Below, in pieces: positions 19,301 through 27,211 of a stretch of 61,329 nucleotides of DNA. A model generated the notes under the pieces. It ran no database searches, was not told the DNA's origin, and saw nothing but the letters and a program-made list of their open reading frames with translations. Position numbers and translations under genes: made by a program. Position 1 is the first letter of the stretch; each line of letters starts with the position of its first letter. This DNA is from Muribaculaceae bacterium Isolate-013 (NCI) (GTDB lineage Bacteria; Bacteroidota; Bacteroidia; Bacteroidales; Muribaculaceae), in assembly GCA_004102785.1 (NCBI GenBank), contig SCEJ01000015.1, positions 1 to 61,329 of the forward strand, in the 5' to 3' direction.

Positions 19301-19923
19301 ATTGTCCATTTTGAATCCCCTTCGGAGGAGGTGGTGAAAGCCGACTTGTCAGCTTTGAAAAGGAAGAAACGGTCATCGAACCCTTTTCCGTTCCCGGGGT
19401 CAACGGCTATCTTGAACTCTCCTGTCTCGAAGTCGACGAGGCCGGAATATACCGCCGATGCCTCCTCTCCTTCGTTTTCGATATGCAACGGCACGGAAGT
19501 GCCGACATCCCACACATGGTCTCTGATATTACCCACAGGGTAGATATCGGACATGCGGTTGATTTTCACCGAGCGGCTCCCCATATCGGCCTCTATGTAG
19601 TATATGCCGGGATATGCCACAGAGAAGAAGTTCGAGGACTGCACCACACCAGCCGGAGAGTTGTTCGATATCACGGCGCCGTCATCCTGCGGACCGTAGA
19701 AGCCGTAATCCGCTCCTTCCTGCACTCGGAAGGAGCGTCCGCCATTATTATCAAGATAACATACGGTTACATAGGTGTCACCCCCTATATCGGTCAGCTC
19801 TATCGGATTGCCGGTATTCATTCCGGCGGGTGCTCCGGGGCCTACCAGATACAGCGAAGCCATCGACGAGGCCGGAGCCGTCAGAAATAAAACTCCGGAG
19901 ATTACTTTTTGCAACTTGTGCAT
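16333..19923 (-). CDS. Large multi-domain secreted protein with SusE/F-like modules and T9SS-type tail
   Basis: A 1197-aa protein; the start at 19923 is preferred over an upstream frame start at 20064 because it begins directly with a signal peptide (MHKLQKVISGVLFLTAPASSMA). The N-terminal half repeats SusE/F-like modules (LYLVGPGAPAGMNTG near 25, VRIAGPGALASWTD near 248). The second half contains a large unrecognised domain rich in Trp, Tyr and Asp, then a fibronectin-like segment near 1020-1110 and a C-terminal T9SS sorting domain (LMLFSVSGVKVAEAQ...GVYIARNN). I do not recognise a catalytic site. It heads the dextranase operon, so surface glucan capture is the likely role. Confidence 0.7.
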   Translation of the reverse strand: MHKLQKVISGVLFLTAPASSMASLYLVGPGAPAGMNTGNPIELTDIGGDTYVTVCYLDNNGGRSFRVQEGADYGFYGPQDDGAVISNNSPAGVVQSSNFFSVAYPGIYYIEADMGSRSVKINRMSDIYPVGNIRDHVWDVGTSVPLHIENEGEEASAVYSGLVDFETGEFKIAVDPGNGKGFDDRFFLFKADKSAFTTSSEGDSKWTIGWPDMANHSNDPDITPGLFRVSVNAVTKAVAFFRMAGSVRIAGPGALASWTDVDTNPSLSHEGNGVFSAKHIFFTPSGEFKVVVDGHYYGSDTWNKATVTDGSLTYLRPVADGADLKVASPGFRSVAVAPSSAGDGTLSLWVSAPESVLVEGVCMMEFDEASGSYRNTTGSLSWLPASTPFDFKVDGDVMASPSTGAAGWYVPSVTVGDGGVSYNLAYREAAIEGESAGRVVMEPHEAADGFFLRNHMYIDGGQTLTPTVGDRRGEGVAVNASGFYNVTLALDADGRPRLTLAGPVEVHMPLTESDFENGRVHYFIVGQRMGAWRLQPEWELLPAADGSYTLPGRLLYNGYVMVGAVDNYEDYITQTYRAYSCTDTGAPTVVDPRNGGEDANREFALTRVYPGGENGRNDGKFTGTRYNDLLRTAAYRQHGGWEQLANNALNVLDPQGFGDQEHIQSMPSRVTEIRLLTDGDGQPVHLAFNGLNTTPLEVARLRTFSLVGGGILNSKVVYDDAVSTSPLNHQQGYSGNGWSEAWIQYDAKAKPYVDAFGEYIYQTSFTRDWLRAHPSYFNFGDDFEYTSNNITFNYAPERTHADQFGQIDVTEDDFTRREVLCTYYNCPDESYLRNNIPAVQNLDDCMTVAAADRACFVVNDIWMEGMFKVWSGWGGSATNCEYDDNGTTHTRWFLSNAGHGAWRDDRAAFYSAGEIMAYTLFEDMDAANFGIGFGAVGENNEKLTAEGSILPQYRGEPERKFFKRVEIWFNLNHGFAYKGDQGASFLLFYQEKGGPNITNEKHDDNHLKYSFNIPLVNNMSDETEQAEFGNVIYYEIHRIRINDDGSEDAPVFVESAETDVPRKDFVYTGVLDPKRLTPGRYRYQITTIRRNTPGHRQTAKSNIVPITAEYYDPTGIEEVGMASGADNWLKAGATADGRLDLSASGEIGRLMLFSVSGVKVAEAQLNGSAGQMDISALPAGVYIARNNNASARFIKR

Positions 19924-20163
19924 AATATCTGTTTTAACTAAGAAATTGGTTTTTAGGGTAAGATTATAGCGACAGAAAAGAAAGAATGCCGGCTGCTGCC
20001 GGCCCATGGTATCAGGTCTGTAGTTTTTCACAAAATTATACAGAACTGCGGCGGGTGTCAACACGATGTATTGAAAAAGTAGCTGAATCTGCGCCTAACG
20101 AATTGATAACCAACAATGACTACCGGATTCACGCTCCGGATAATGTAGCCTGTGTGATACGGC

Positions 20164-20197
20164 GGGAGCGCGATACCCGCCCGGGTACCGCGCTCCC
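20164..20197. terminator. Strong GC-rich hairpin after the TonB receptor gene
   Basis: Arms 20164-20179 and 20182-20197 pair over 16 bp with one mismatch and almost no loop. It lies 23 bases beyond the receptor stop on the minus strand. No T-run follows, so it may be an RNA-stabilising or factor-dependent structure rather than a simple terminator. The rest of 19924-20219 holds no gene. Confidence 0.5.
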
Positions 20198-20219
20198 TGC
20201 ACGTGTCAGACAGGCCGCG

Positions 20220-22526
20220 TCAGAGGCTTATCGACACTCCGGCGTTCACGCAGCGTGGCAGCGCCGGACCGTAGATATATCCCGAGTCGCGTGCCGGGCC
20301 GAGGTCAAAGTCTTTCTGATAGGAATTGAAAATGTTGCTGACTCCGGCCGAAACCTCGAGGTTCACACGGTTGAACAGCCGGAAGGTATAGGCCAGCTTC
20401 ACCGAGGCGTCGAAAAACGACTGTGTGCGCACCGCCAGGTCAACGTCGGTGCCCGAGCCTTCCATATGCTGCACGGTCATCGGGCCGGTGCCGGTGGCGT
20501 TGAGGGTGGCGCTCAGGTGGTGGGTAATCTCCCAGTTGGCAGTGAGGTAACCGTAGACATCAGGGGTGCGGAACATCTTTTTCACCGCCGGCACATCGGG
20601 GTTGTCGCTCCACTGCTCGGGCTTCTTGTAGCGGCTGCTCTGGATGGTCACCCCGCCCTGCATGTCGAAATGGCTTGAGAAGAATGCCTTGGCCTCCAGG
20701 TTGATGCCCATCACGCGGGCACCGCTGCCGTTGTAGCGCTCAAGCACCGCATTGCCCATGGCGTCGGTGCCGTCGAGTTGGCGCAGAGCGAAGACATCGC
20801 GCAGGTCGGTGAAGAACCCCTCCACCAGCAGGTTGGTCTGAACGTTGCCGAAGCGGTGATAGAGGTCGGCCGAAAGGCTCACACTCTGCGAGCTTTCCTG
20901 TTTCAGTCCGGGAGCGAGCACGGTGACCACACGCTCGCCCCCCACGATTGCCACGTGGAAATCCTCGTCGTAGGCCTGCGGCGAGCGGAATCCGGTGGAG
21001 TATGAAGCTCTGAGATTCACATTCTCGACCGGGTTGTAGCGGATATTGACGCGGGGCGACACTATCGGGCCGCTTATCATCGAGTGCTTGTCGACGCGCG
21101 CGCCGGCGAGAAAACCCCATCGCCTGTCGCGCCACTCGTTCTGCAGGTAGGCGCTGTAAATGCGCACACACTGCTTCACGTCATGGTCATACCCCACTGT
21201 CACATCATGGAGGCGATTGAACGAATACTCCAGTCCGGCTACCAGCTCGGCCGGCATGAACAGGAAACGGTCCATGGGGTGGGTCCACTGGCTTCCGGCC
21301 GTAATCACCACATCCGATGTGCGGCCATAGGCATCGGGGTCCATATCCGACCCGTAATAGCTCTGGCGTCGGGTGTTCTGGGTTGCGGCGAAGAGCGACA
21401 GATGGTCGCGGCGGTCGCGCAGCCAGAGGTCGTATGTGGCCTCGCCGGCATGTATGTTATGGTCGGTCTGCTCGGCAATCATGGCCATATGGGGCGGCAC
21501 GTTGAGGCGGTCGCCGCCGCGGCGGTATTCATGGGTGTTGTGGTATTCCACGGTGAGCTTGCTGATGTCGGAGGTGCGGAAAAAGCCTCTCGCGCCCAGG
21601 GTCTGGGTCTTCAGTTGCGGCACCTCGGTGAAGCCGTCGCCGTTATGGTCGTATCCGTCGCGGTAGCGGCTCTGGCCGTAGATGAACAGACCGGCCAGGC
21701 CGTTGTCGGTCACCACCGAGGCGTTGAGTGTGGTGTTGTTGTCGAATGCGCCGGAGGGGCCTATCGAAGTGAGGCGGTGTGCCACCTGCGCGGAGTTCAC
21801 CATAGGGTCCTTGGTGATGATGTTGATGGTGCCCCCCACGGCCGACGAGCCGAACAGAGCCGAGCCGCCGCCGCGCATAACCTCCACGCGGTCAATCATG
21901 TTCGCCGGAATCTGCTCCAGCCCGTAGACGCCGGTCAGCGCCGAGAACACCGGGCGTGAATTCATCAGAATCTGCGAGTAGTGTCCGTCGAGACCATTGA
22001 TGCGCACCTGCGTGAAGCCGCAGTTCTGGCAGTCGTTCTCCACGCGCACACCCGGCTGGAAGTCGAGTCCGTCGGCCAGCGAGCAGGCTCCGAGGCGCTG
22101 GAACGCCGCTCCGTTGAGCACATTCACCAGCGAGGGGCTCTCGCGGCGGCGTGTCTCGCTTTTCGACGAAGTGACCACAACCTGGTCGAGCATGAAGGCG
22201 TCGGGCTGCACGCTGAAATTCAGTTCCACAGTCTGTGCTGCCTTTACCGAGGTGTCAAGTTTCGTCGTAACGTAGCCGAGGCCGCGTGCTTCAAGAGTGT
22301 ACTCGCCGGGCCTGAGGTCGCGGAAAATATAGTGGCCCGAGGCGTCGGTCGATGTAGCCAGGCTTGTGCCGAGTATCTTTATCACGCATCCGGGCAGATG
22401 CTCGCCGGTCTCGGCATCGACCACATGGCCTCCGATATTGGCGTCGGTCACCTGCCGGGTCTGTGCATACATATATATTGAGCCGACGGCAAGAACCGTC
22501 AGCGCGAAAATAATCCGTCTGATCAT
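20220..22526 (-). CDS. TonB-dependent outer-membrane receptor, probably metal or metal-chelate uptake
   Basis: A 768-aa outer-membrane receptor. After a signal peptide (about 1-21) comes a carboxypeptidase-like regulatory domain (about 28-108), then the plug (VVVTSSKSETRRRESPSLVNVL onward, with NDCQNCGFTQVRINGLDG near 160) and a 22-strand barrel ending in Leu. It is much shorter than SusC proteins, and no SusD gene is next to it, so a polysaccharide role is unlikely. The upstream small His-rich protein gene, 62 bases away on the same strand, points to zinc, copper or another metal. The substrate is inference. Confidence 0.85.
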   Translation of the reverse strand: MIRRIIFALTVLAVGSIYMYAQTRQVTDANIGGHVVDAETGEHLPGCVIKILGTSLATSTDASGHYIFRDLRPGEYTLEARGLGYVTTKLDTSVKAAQTVELNFSVQPDAFMLDQVVVTSSKSETRRRESPSLVNVLNGAAFQRLGACSLADGLDFQPGVRVENDCQNCGFTQVRINGLDGHYSQILMNSRPVFSALTGVYGLEQIPANMIDRVEVMRGGGSALFGSSAVGGTINIITKDPMVNSAQVAHRLTSIGPSGAFDNNTTLNASVVTDNGLAGLFIYGQSRYRDGYDHNGDGFTEVPQLKTQTLGARGFFRTSDISKLTVEYHNTHEYRRGGDRLNVPPHMAMIAEQTDHNIHAGEATYDLWLRDRRDHLSLFAATQNTRRQSYYGSDMDPDAYGRTSDVVITAGSQWTHPMDRFLFMPAELVAGLEYSFNRLHDVTVGYDHDVKQCVRIYSAYLQNEWRDRRWGFLAGARVDKHSMISGPIVSPRVNIRYNPVENVNLRASYSTGFRSPQAYDEDFHVAIVGGERVVTVLAPGLKQESSQSVSLSADLYHRFGNVQTNLLVEGFFTDLRDVFALRQLDGTDAMGNAVLERYNGSGARVMGINLEAKAFFSSHFDMQGGVTIQSSRYKKPEQWSDNPDVPAVKKMFRTPDVYGYLTANWEITHHLSATLNATGTGPMTVQHMEGSGTDVDLAVRTQSFFDASVKLAYTFRLFNRVNLEVSAGVSNIFNSYQKDFDLGPARDSGYIYGPALPRCVNAGVSISL

Positions 22527-22588
22527 AGATGATTGTTAAAGGGTTGATATTGATAAGTCAGTGAGAGGCCGGCGTGCGGCCATACGTG

Positions 22589-22930
22589 TCAACCCTGCGG
22601 CGGCCCGCGAAGTCTGGCTGTCGGTGTGACGGCACATGTAAGGGAAAGCTCCCTGGGTGGCTCCATCACCACTACACACTGATGAGGTGCCGAAAGGGTG
22701 GGGGAGGCTGCGGCGTCGGCAGCGGAGGCTGCGCAGTTGAACGCCGAAATCAGGTCAATGCTCTGTGAGGTGTGGGTGTGGTGTGACGAGGGGAGATAGG
22801 GGTGCGAATGTGTGACAGTGCGCCCTCCGGCGAGGTGATGCGAGTGAATGAAAAGAGCGTTCGAGAACATGAAGTTCACGAACACAAGCAGCAGTGCGGC
22901 GCACAATATTCTCGCTACCTTTGAATTCAC
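22589..22930 (-). CDS. Small His-rich secreted or membrane-anchored protein
   Basis: A 113-aa protein with an N-terminal hydrophobic segment (about 7-27) followed by a His-rich stretch (HSHHLAGGRTVTHSHPY and SSHHTHTS). Similar small proteins occur upstream of TonB receptors in Bacteroidetes and may bind metal in the periplasm. It is probably the first gene of an operon with the receptor. The start is GTG at 22930, exactly 4 bases after a -7 box, so the mRNA may be leaderless; no ATG gives an equally good signal segment. Confidence 0.65.
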   Translation of the reverse strand: MNSKVARILCAALLLVFVNFMFSNALFIHSHHLAGGRTVTHSHPYLPSSHHTHTSQSIDLISAFNCAASAADAAASPTLSAPHQCVVVMEPPRELSLTCAVTPTARLRGPPQG

Positions 22931-22934
22931 GGTG

Positions 22935-22942
22935 CAAAGTTA
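22935..22942 (-). promoter_or_regulatory. -7 box of the His-rich protein/TonB receptor operon
   Basis: TAACTTTG on the minus strand, separated from the GTG start by CACC. A degenerate -33 (TTCG) lies 18 bp upstream at 22961-22964. Confidence 0.55.
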
Positions 22943-22972
22943 CGAGAATTACACGACATACGAAAGCGCGGG

Positions 22973-23890
22973 CTAATTGCGCATGTTGCGGGGATGATGC
23001 GCGAGAATCTCCTGCCGCAGACGCGTGCGGTCGATATGGAGGTAGATTTCGGTTGTGGTTATGGATTCGTGGCCGAGCATCTGCTGTATGGCGCGCAGAT
23101 TGGCACCCCCTTCGAGCAGATGGGTGGCGAAGCTGTGACGCAGCGTATGGGGTGATATGGTCTTTGTGATGCCGGCTGCCAGGGCCAGGCGGCGTATGAT
23201 TGTGAATATCATCTGGCGTGTGAGGCGCGCCCCGCGGTTGGAGAGGAAGAGAATGTTCTCCTCGCCGCGGCGGGGGGTGAGGTCGGCGCGGTAGCCATCG
23301 GCATATGCCGCGATAAGGTCGGCGCTCACCTCCGACATCGGCACCAGGCGCTCCTTCGCTCCCTTGCCCCGCACCATAAGGTAGCCCTCGTGGAGATATA
23401 GCTTCGACAATTCGAGATTCACCAGCTCCGACACCCGCAGCCCGCAGCCGTAGAGGGTCTCTACAATAGCCCTGTTGCGCAGCGCCTGCGGCCCGGGGGG
23501 TATGGCATTTATGAGGTCGTTGATTTCGTCGACAGAAAGCACCTCGGGCAGATGCGTCCCTACCCTTGGTTTCTGGAGCAGCAGCGCAGGGTCGTCGGCG
23601 ATGAAACGCTCCATGCGCAGATAGCGGAAAAACGACTTGACCCCCGACACAATCCGCGACGTTGATTTCAGCGAAATGCCGAGGTCGTTGAGGGTGGCGA
23701 GGAAATTCTCCAGCGCCGGGTATCCGGCATCGGCCAGGGGCACCGATTCGTCGTCAAGATATGAAAGGAGCTTGCGCACATCCTCGGTGTAGGCCAGGGA
23801 GGTGTTGTCGGCCAGGCCGCACTGCATCGTCAGGTATGCGCGGTAAAGATTGAGCAGCCGCTCGTTGTCGGGTATGGTGCGAAGGTTCAT
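22973..23890 (-). CDS. xerD: Tyrosine recombinase XerC/XerD
   Basis: A 305-aa site-specific recombinase. The N-terminal SAM-like DNA-binding domain covers about 1-95. The catalytic domain shows Arg in YGCGLRVSELVNL, HTLRHSFATHLLEGGANLRAIQQMLGHESITTTEIY with the HxLR box, the second His and the nucleophilic Tyr. Length and conservation fit the chromosomal Xer enzymes that resolve dimers at dif, rather than an element integrase. It is the last gene of a minus-strand run starting with the YfhO-type gene, 11 bases after the methyltransferase gene. XerC and XerD cannot be separated with certainty by eye. Confidence 0.88.
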   Translation of the reverse strand: MNLRTIPDNERLLNLYRAYLTMQCGLADNTSLAYTEDVRKLLSYLDDESVPLADAGYPALENFLATLNDLGISLKSTSRIVSGVKSFFRYLRMERFIADDPALLLQKPRVGTHLPEVLSVDEINDLINAIPPGPQALRNRAIVETLYGCGLRVSELVNLELSKLYLHEGYLMVRGKGAKERLVPMSEVSADLIAAYADGYRADLTPRRGEENILFLSNRGARLTRQMIFTIIRRLALAAGITKTISPHTLRHSFATHLLEGGANLRAIQQMLGHESITTTEIYLHIDRTRLRQEILAHHPRNMRN

Positions 23891-23901
23891 TGCTCCGTCG
23901 G

Positions 23902-24516
23902 TCAGAAATTAAGGGTATAGGACTGGCGGGGAAGACCCGGAAGGGCGCAGAGTATGCCGATATGGCCGTTGGAGAAATCCATCCCCCCCGGCGCCGACGC
24001 TATAAGGCGGCGCCACATGCGCCCCGTCGACTGATGGGCGCCGATGTTGCGCGCCACCACGACAACCCCTTCCGGGCGCTGCGACAGCGAGTGTATCATC
24101 ACCTCCACGGCCGCCGCCGATTCGTCGCCCACGATATTTACCAGCACGAATACAAGCCCGCAGGGCACCACAGGGATAACACGCGAGTCAACCCAGCACT
24201 CGCGGCGCGCACGCGGCACGGCGCGTTCCAGAATGGTGTTTGTCACCTCATGCCCGTTGCCTACATCGATCACCTGGGCCGGGTTGAAGTGGCACAGCAG
24301 CCTGAAGAGCAGCCGGGCGTCGGGTATGGCATAGTGGAACCCCGAGAAATTGTCGGTAAGCCCGGTGCGCCTCCCCTTGGGGCAGAGCGAGTCGATTTCA
24401 GCGTATGCGTAATAATGGGCCGAGGTCTGCCCGATCACTTTGGTTATAAGGTTGTAGGCAAAAGTGGAGTGCACTCCGTAGCCTCGCGTGGTGCGCCATC
24501 TCTTCAACCATCCCAT
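23902..24516 (-). CDS. SAM-dependent methyltransferase-like protein
   Basis: A 204-aa protein of a Bacteroidetes family whose N-terminus has the pattern RGYGVHSTFAYNLI. The central Rossmann-like segment (QVIDVGNGHEVTNTILERA) resembles motif I of class I methyltransferases, though the glycine-rich loop is degenerate. The substrate is unknown. It starts 5 bases after the stop of the YfhO-type gene and ends 11 bases before xerD, so the three are probably one transcript. Confidence 0.65.
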   Translation of the reverse strand: MGWLKRWRTTRGYGVHSTFAYNLITKVIGQTSAHYYAYAEIDSLCPKGRRTGLTDNFSGFHYAIPDARLLFRLLCHFNPAQVIDVGNGHEVTNTILERAVPRARRECWVDSRVIPVVPCGLVFVLVNIVGDESAAAVEVMIHSLSQRPEGVVVVARNIGAHQSTGRMWRRLIASAPGGMDFSNGHIGILCALPGLPRQSYTLNF

Positions 24517-24521
24517 AGCCG

Positions 24522-27146
24522 TCAGTCCTCCTTTGCAGGGCGCCGCATCAGCGATGCCGCCAGCGCCATGCCAAGCAATATATATATTATTGTCACCGCC
24601 ACCCGGGCCACCGCCACGGTCGATGTCACGGAGGCGGGGCGGAAAGTCATCTCAACGGTATGCTCACCGGCGGGGATATTTATGGCACGGAGCAGATAGT
24701 CTACGCGGCCGATTTCGACGGGTTTGCCGTCGACGGCAGCCTCCCATCCCCAGGGGAAGAACACTTCGGAGAATACCGCCACTCCGCCGTGCGCCGTGCG
24801 CGCATGGTAGGTGAGGCGGTCGGGGGCATAGGAGGTCTCGAAGATTGTATCGCCGGGAACGCTGGGGGCCGAAGCGCCGAGCGTGGCGGCGAAACGCCTG
24901 TCGGCCACGGCCTCGCGTGCGGGGTCAATCGTTGACAGAGCCTCCATTTCGGCGTCGGGGGTGTCGGTGTAGCGCACTGTGTCGACGAACCAGGCGTTGC
25001 CCATGGCGTCGGGATTCTGCGCCAGCGAGCCGTCGGGGGCTATGATATAGCGTGCGTTGAGCATATCAAGAACCCTCCAGTCGGCCTCGGAGGGCTTGCC
25101 GGAAAGGAAGTTGGAGAGGTGGCGGTCAATGAGGTCCTGATAGCGGGTGAGCTTTGCCGCGTGGTATCCCCCTATCATCTTGTGGTGGTAGGAGGGAGCG
25201 GCGGCCTGGAACTGCGGGATATCCATCACACGGTAGTTCATGGCCGTGTCGGAGAGTATGGCGCGGTCGTTGCCGGAGAGGGGGAACGGCTCGGAAGCGG
25301 TTATCTCCGGGGTGCAGAAGGATTCGTGCGAGAGATAGCGCTTGTTGACCGGCCAGAGGTCGGCCACAACGAGAATCCCGACAAGTGTCACCGCCATCCA
25401 GGGCTTGCCCTGGCGGTGGAGCGGCAGCATCACCGCGCCGAAGCCCAGGATGATGAATATCAGCGAGCGGAGCGAGTCGGCGCTCACCATGCCGCGCCTG
25501 ATTTCGGCAAGAGCCCCGGCTATGGCGGGGTTGTCGATTGAGAGGGAGCGTATGGCGTCGGCAGGGTAGCCCATGGCCTGGAGCTGGTAGCCGAGATATT
25601 GTGAGATCTGCACATCACCGTCGGAAATCGCCGGGCCGTAGAGCGAGGGGAAGAGCCAGCCTGCGAGGCACAGCGCCGCCGGCACGCCGAAACACCAGCA
25701 GATTGCCCGGCGGTAGCGTCTGAGGCCGTCGGGGGTGGTGTAGAGCTTGTGCAGAGCCATCACGGCAAGCACCGGCAGGGCGAACTCCACTATCACAAGA
25801 ATCGACTCTACGGTGCGGAACCGCGAGTACATCGGCACATAGTCGATAAACAGGTCGGTGAGCCACTGCAGGTTGCGTCCCAGCGCCAGCAGCACCGAGA
25901 GGGCGCCGGTGAGCATCAGCGCCCACTTCACCGGTCCGCGCACAATCACGCATCCCAGCAGCGCCAGGGCGAATATCAGCGCCCCGGCATATACCGGGCC
26001 GTTGGTCGATTCCGGCTCGCCGAAATACTGGCTCATATAGCCGAGAAACATCCATTCCTGCTCGTTGAGGCCGTATTTGTCGGCGATGTCGGTGGCGCCG
26101 GGCACGTCAATGGCCGACAGAGCCGTCATCTGCCCCTGCACGGGCTTGGCCGACGCACCACCCTTTACATTGGGAATCAGCAGTGTGAACGATTCGGCAC
26201 GGCCGTAGGAATACTGTGTGATATAGTCACGGTCGAGCCCGGAGGTTTTTTCCGAGGCTCCGGCGGGGTCGGCGGCGGCAAGCTCCGAGTGCGCCCCGCG
26301 CATCGATTCTTTGGAGTATTTGTAGGTGTTGTAGAGGTTGGGGAGGTTGGCGGCCACGGCCAGGAGGGCGGCCACGGCTAAGGCGGCGGTAGCCTTATAC
26401 CAGCGGGGGAGCCTGCCGGCACGCACCGCCTGGAAGAAATAGCCGATAACCAGGGCAAGAATCACAAAGAGGAAGTAGTAGGTCATCTGCACGTGGTTGC
26501 TCTGCACCTGCATCATGGCGAAGAGCGCCGCCAGCGCCGCACCGGTGAACCAGCGGCCGCGGTAGGCCATCACTATGCCGGCGATTGTGGGGGGGATGTA
26601 GGCCAGGGTGACGAACTTCCATATATGCCCGGCGCCGATGATTATTATGAAATAGGTGGAGAATCCCCAGGCGAGGGCTCCCACAAGGGCATAATACCAC
26701 CTCAGCCTCATGGCCATCAGCAGGATGAGCATCCCGGCCATCATCATGAACAGGAGATTCGACGGCGAGGGGAGTCCGGCGCCGTAAACCGTGGAAATCC
26801 AGTCGAAAAGGGAATTTGACGGATAGGTCGGTGAAATCTGGAAGGTAGGCATCCCGGAGAAGAGCGAGTTTGTCCACCGCGGCTGTTCGGCTCCGGGATG
26901 GTCCTCCATCCACTGCTGTGCCTCATGGCCTATGGCAGCACCCTGCTGCATGTCGTGCTGGCGCAGCTCGTTGCCCATGGGGGCGTCGGGGTAAAAGAAG
27001 GCCATCGCCACCACGGCAATCACCGCCAGCGACAGAAAGAAGCCCCACACCTGCGGGCGCTTCAGCGCCTCCACGGCGGCCGAGGGAATCCCGGCCAGGC
27101 GTTCCCTGAGCGACAGCGCGCCATTCATATCCTTATTATCGTCCAT
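24522..27146 (-). CDS. YfhO-family multi-spanning membrane protein
   Basis: An 874-aa inner-membrane protein with about a dozen hydrophobic segments (for example 33-50, 118-150, 165-215, 385-470) and large extracytoplasmic loops, including a late soluble region (about 620-840) before the last transmembrane helix. The layout matches YfhO-like proteins, which are related to GT-C glycosyltransferases and are involved in glycosylating lipoteichoic acid in Firmicutes. The role in Bacteroidetes is not known. The divergent gene at 27212 encodes another polytopic protein. Confidence 0.8.
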   Translation of the reverse strand: MDDNKDMNGALSLRERLAGIPSAAVEALKRPQVWGFFLSLAVIAVVAMAFFYPDAPMGNELRQHDMQQGAAIGHEAQQWMEDHPGAEQPRWTNSLFSGMPTFQISPTYPSNSLFDWISTVYGAGLPSPSNLLFMMMAGMLILLMAMRLRWYYALVGALAWGFSTYFIIIIGAGHIWKFVTLAYIPPTIAGIVMAYRGRWFTGAALAALFAMMQVQSNHVQMTYYFLFVILALVIGYFFQAVRAGRLPRWYKATAALAVAALLAVAANLPNLYNTYKYSKESMRGAHSELAAADPAGASEKTSGLDRDYITQYSYGRAESFTLLIPNVKGGASAKPVQGQMTALSAIDVPGATDIADKYGLNEQEWMFLGYMSQYFGEPESTNGPVYAGALIFALALLGCVIVRGPVKWALMLTGALSVLLALGRNLQWLTDLFIDYVPMYSRFRTVESILVIVEFALPVLAVMALHKLYTTPDGLRRYRRAICWCFGVPAALCLAGWLFPSLYGPAISDGDVQISQYLGYQLQAMGYPADAIRSLSIDNPAIAGALAEIRRGMVSADSLRSLIFIILGFGAVMLPLHRQGKPWMAVTLVGILVVADLWPVNKRYLSHESFCTPEITASEPFPLSGNDRAILSDTAMNYRVMDIPQFQAAAPSYHHKMIGGYHAAKLTRYQDLIDRHLSNFLSGKPSEADWRVLDMLNARYIIAPDGSLAQNPDAMGNAWFVDTVRYTDTPDAEMEALSTIDPAREAVADRRFAATLGASAPSVPGDTIFETSYAPDRLTYHARTAHGGVAVFSEVFFPWGWEAAVDGKPVEIGRVDYLLRAINIPAGEHTVEMTFRPASVTSTVAVARVAVTIIYILLGMALAASLMRRPAKED

Positions 27147-27171
27147 CTTGCTTTATATTTTTGTACAGTCT

Positions 27172-27200
27172 GCAAAATTAGCCATTTTTTCGTAAATTTG
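27172..27200. promoter_or_regulatory. Divergent -7 boxes between the YfhO-type and DUF6056 genes
   Basis: On the minus strand 27172-27179 reads TAATTTTG. On the plus strand 27193-27200 reads TAAATTTG, 11 bases before the DUF6056 start. The boxes are 13 bp apart. Confidence 0.55.
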
Positions 27201-27211
27201 CACATCTGACA

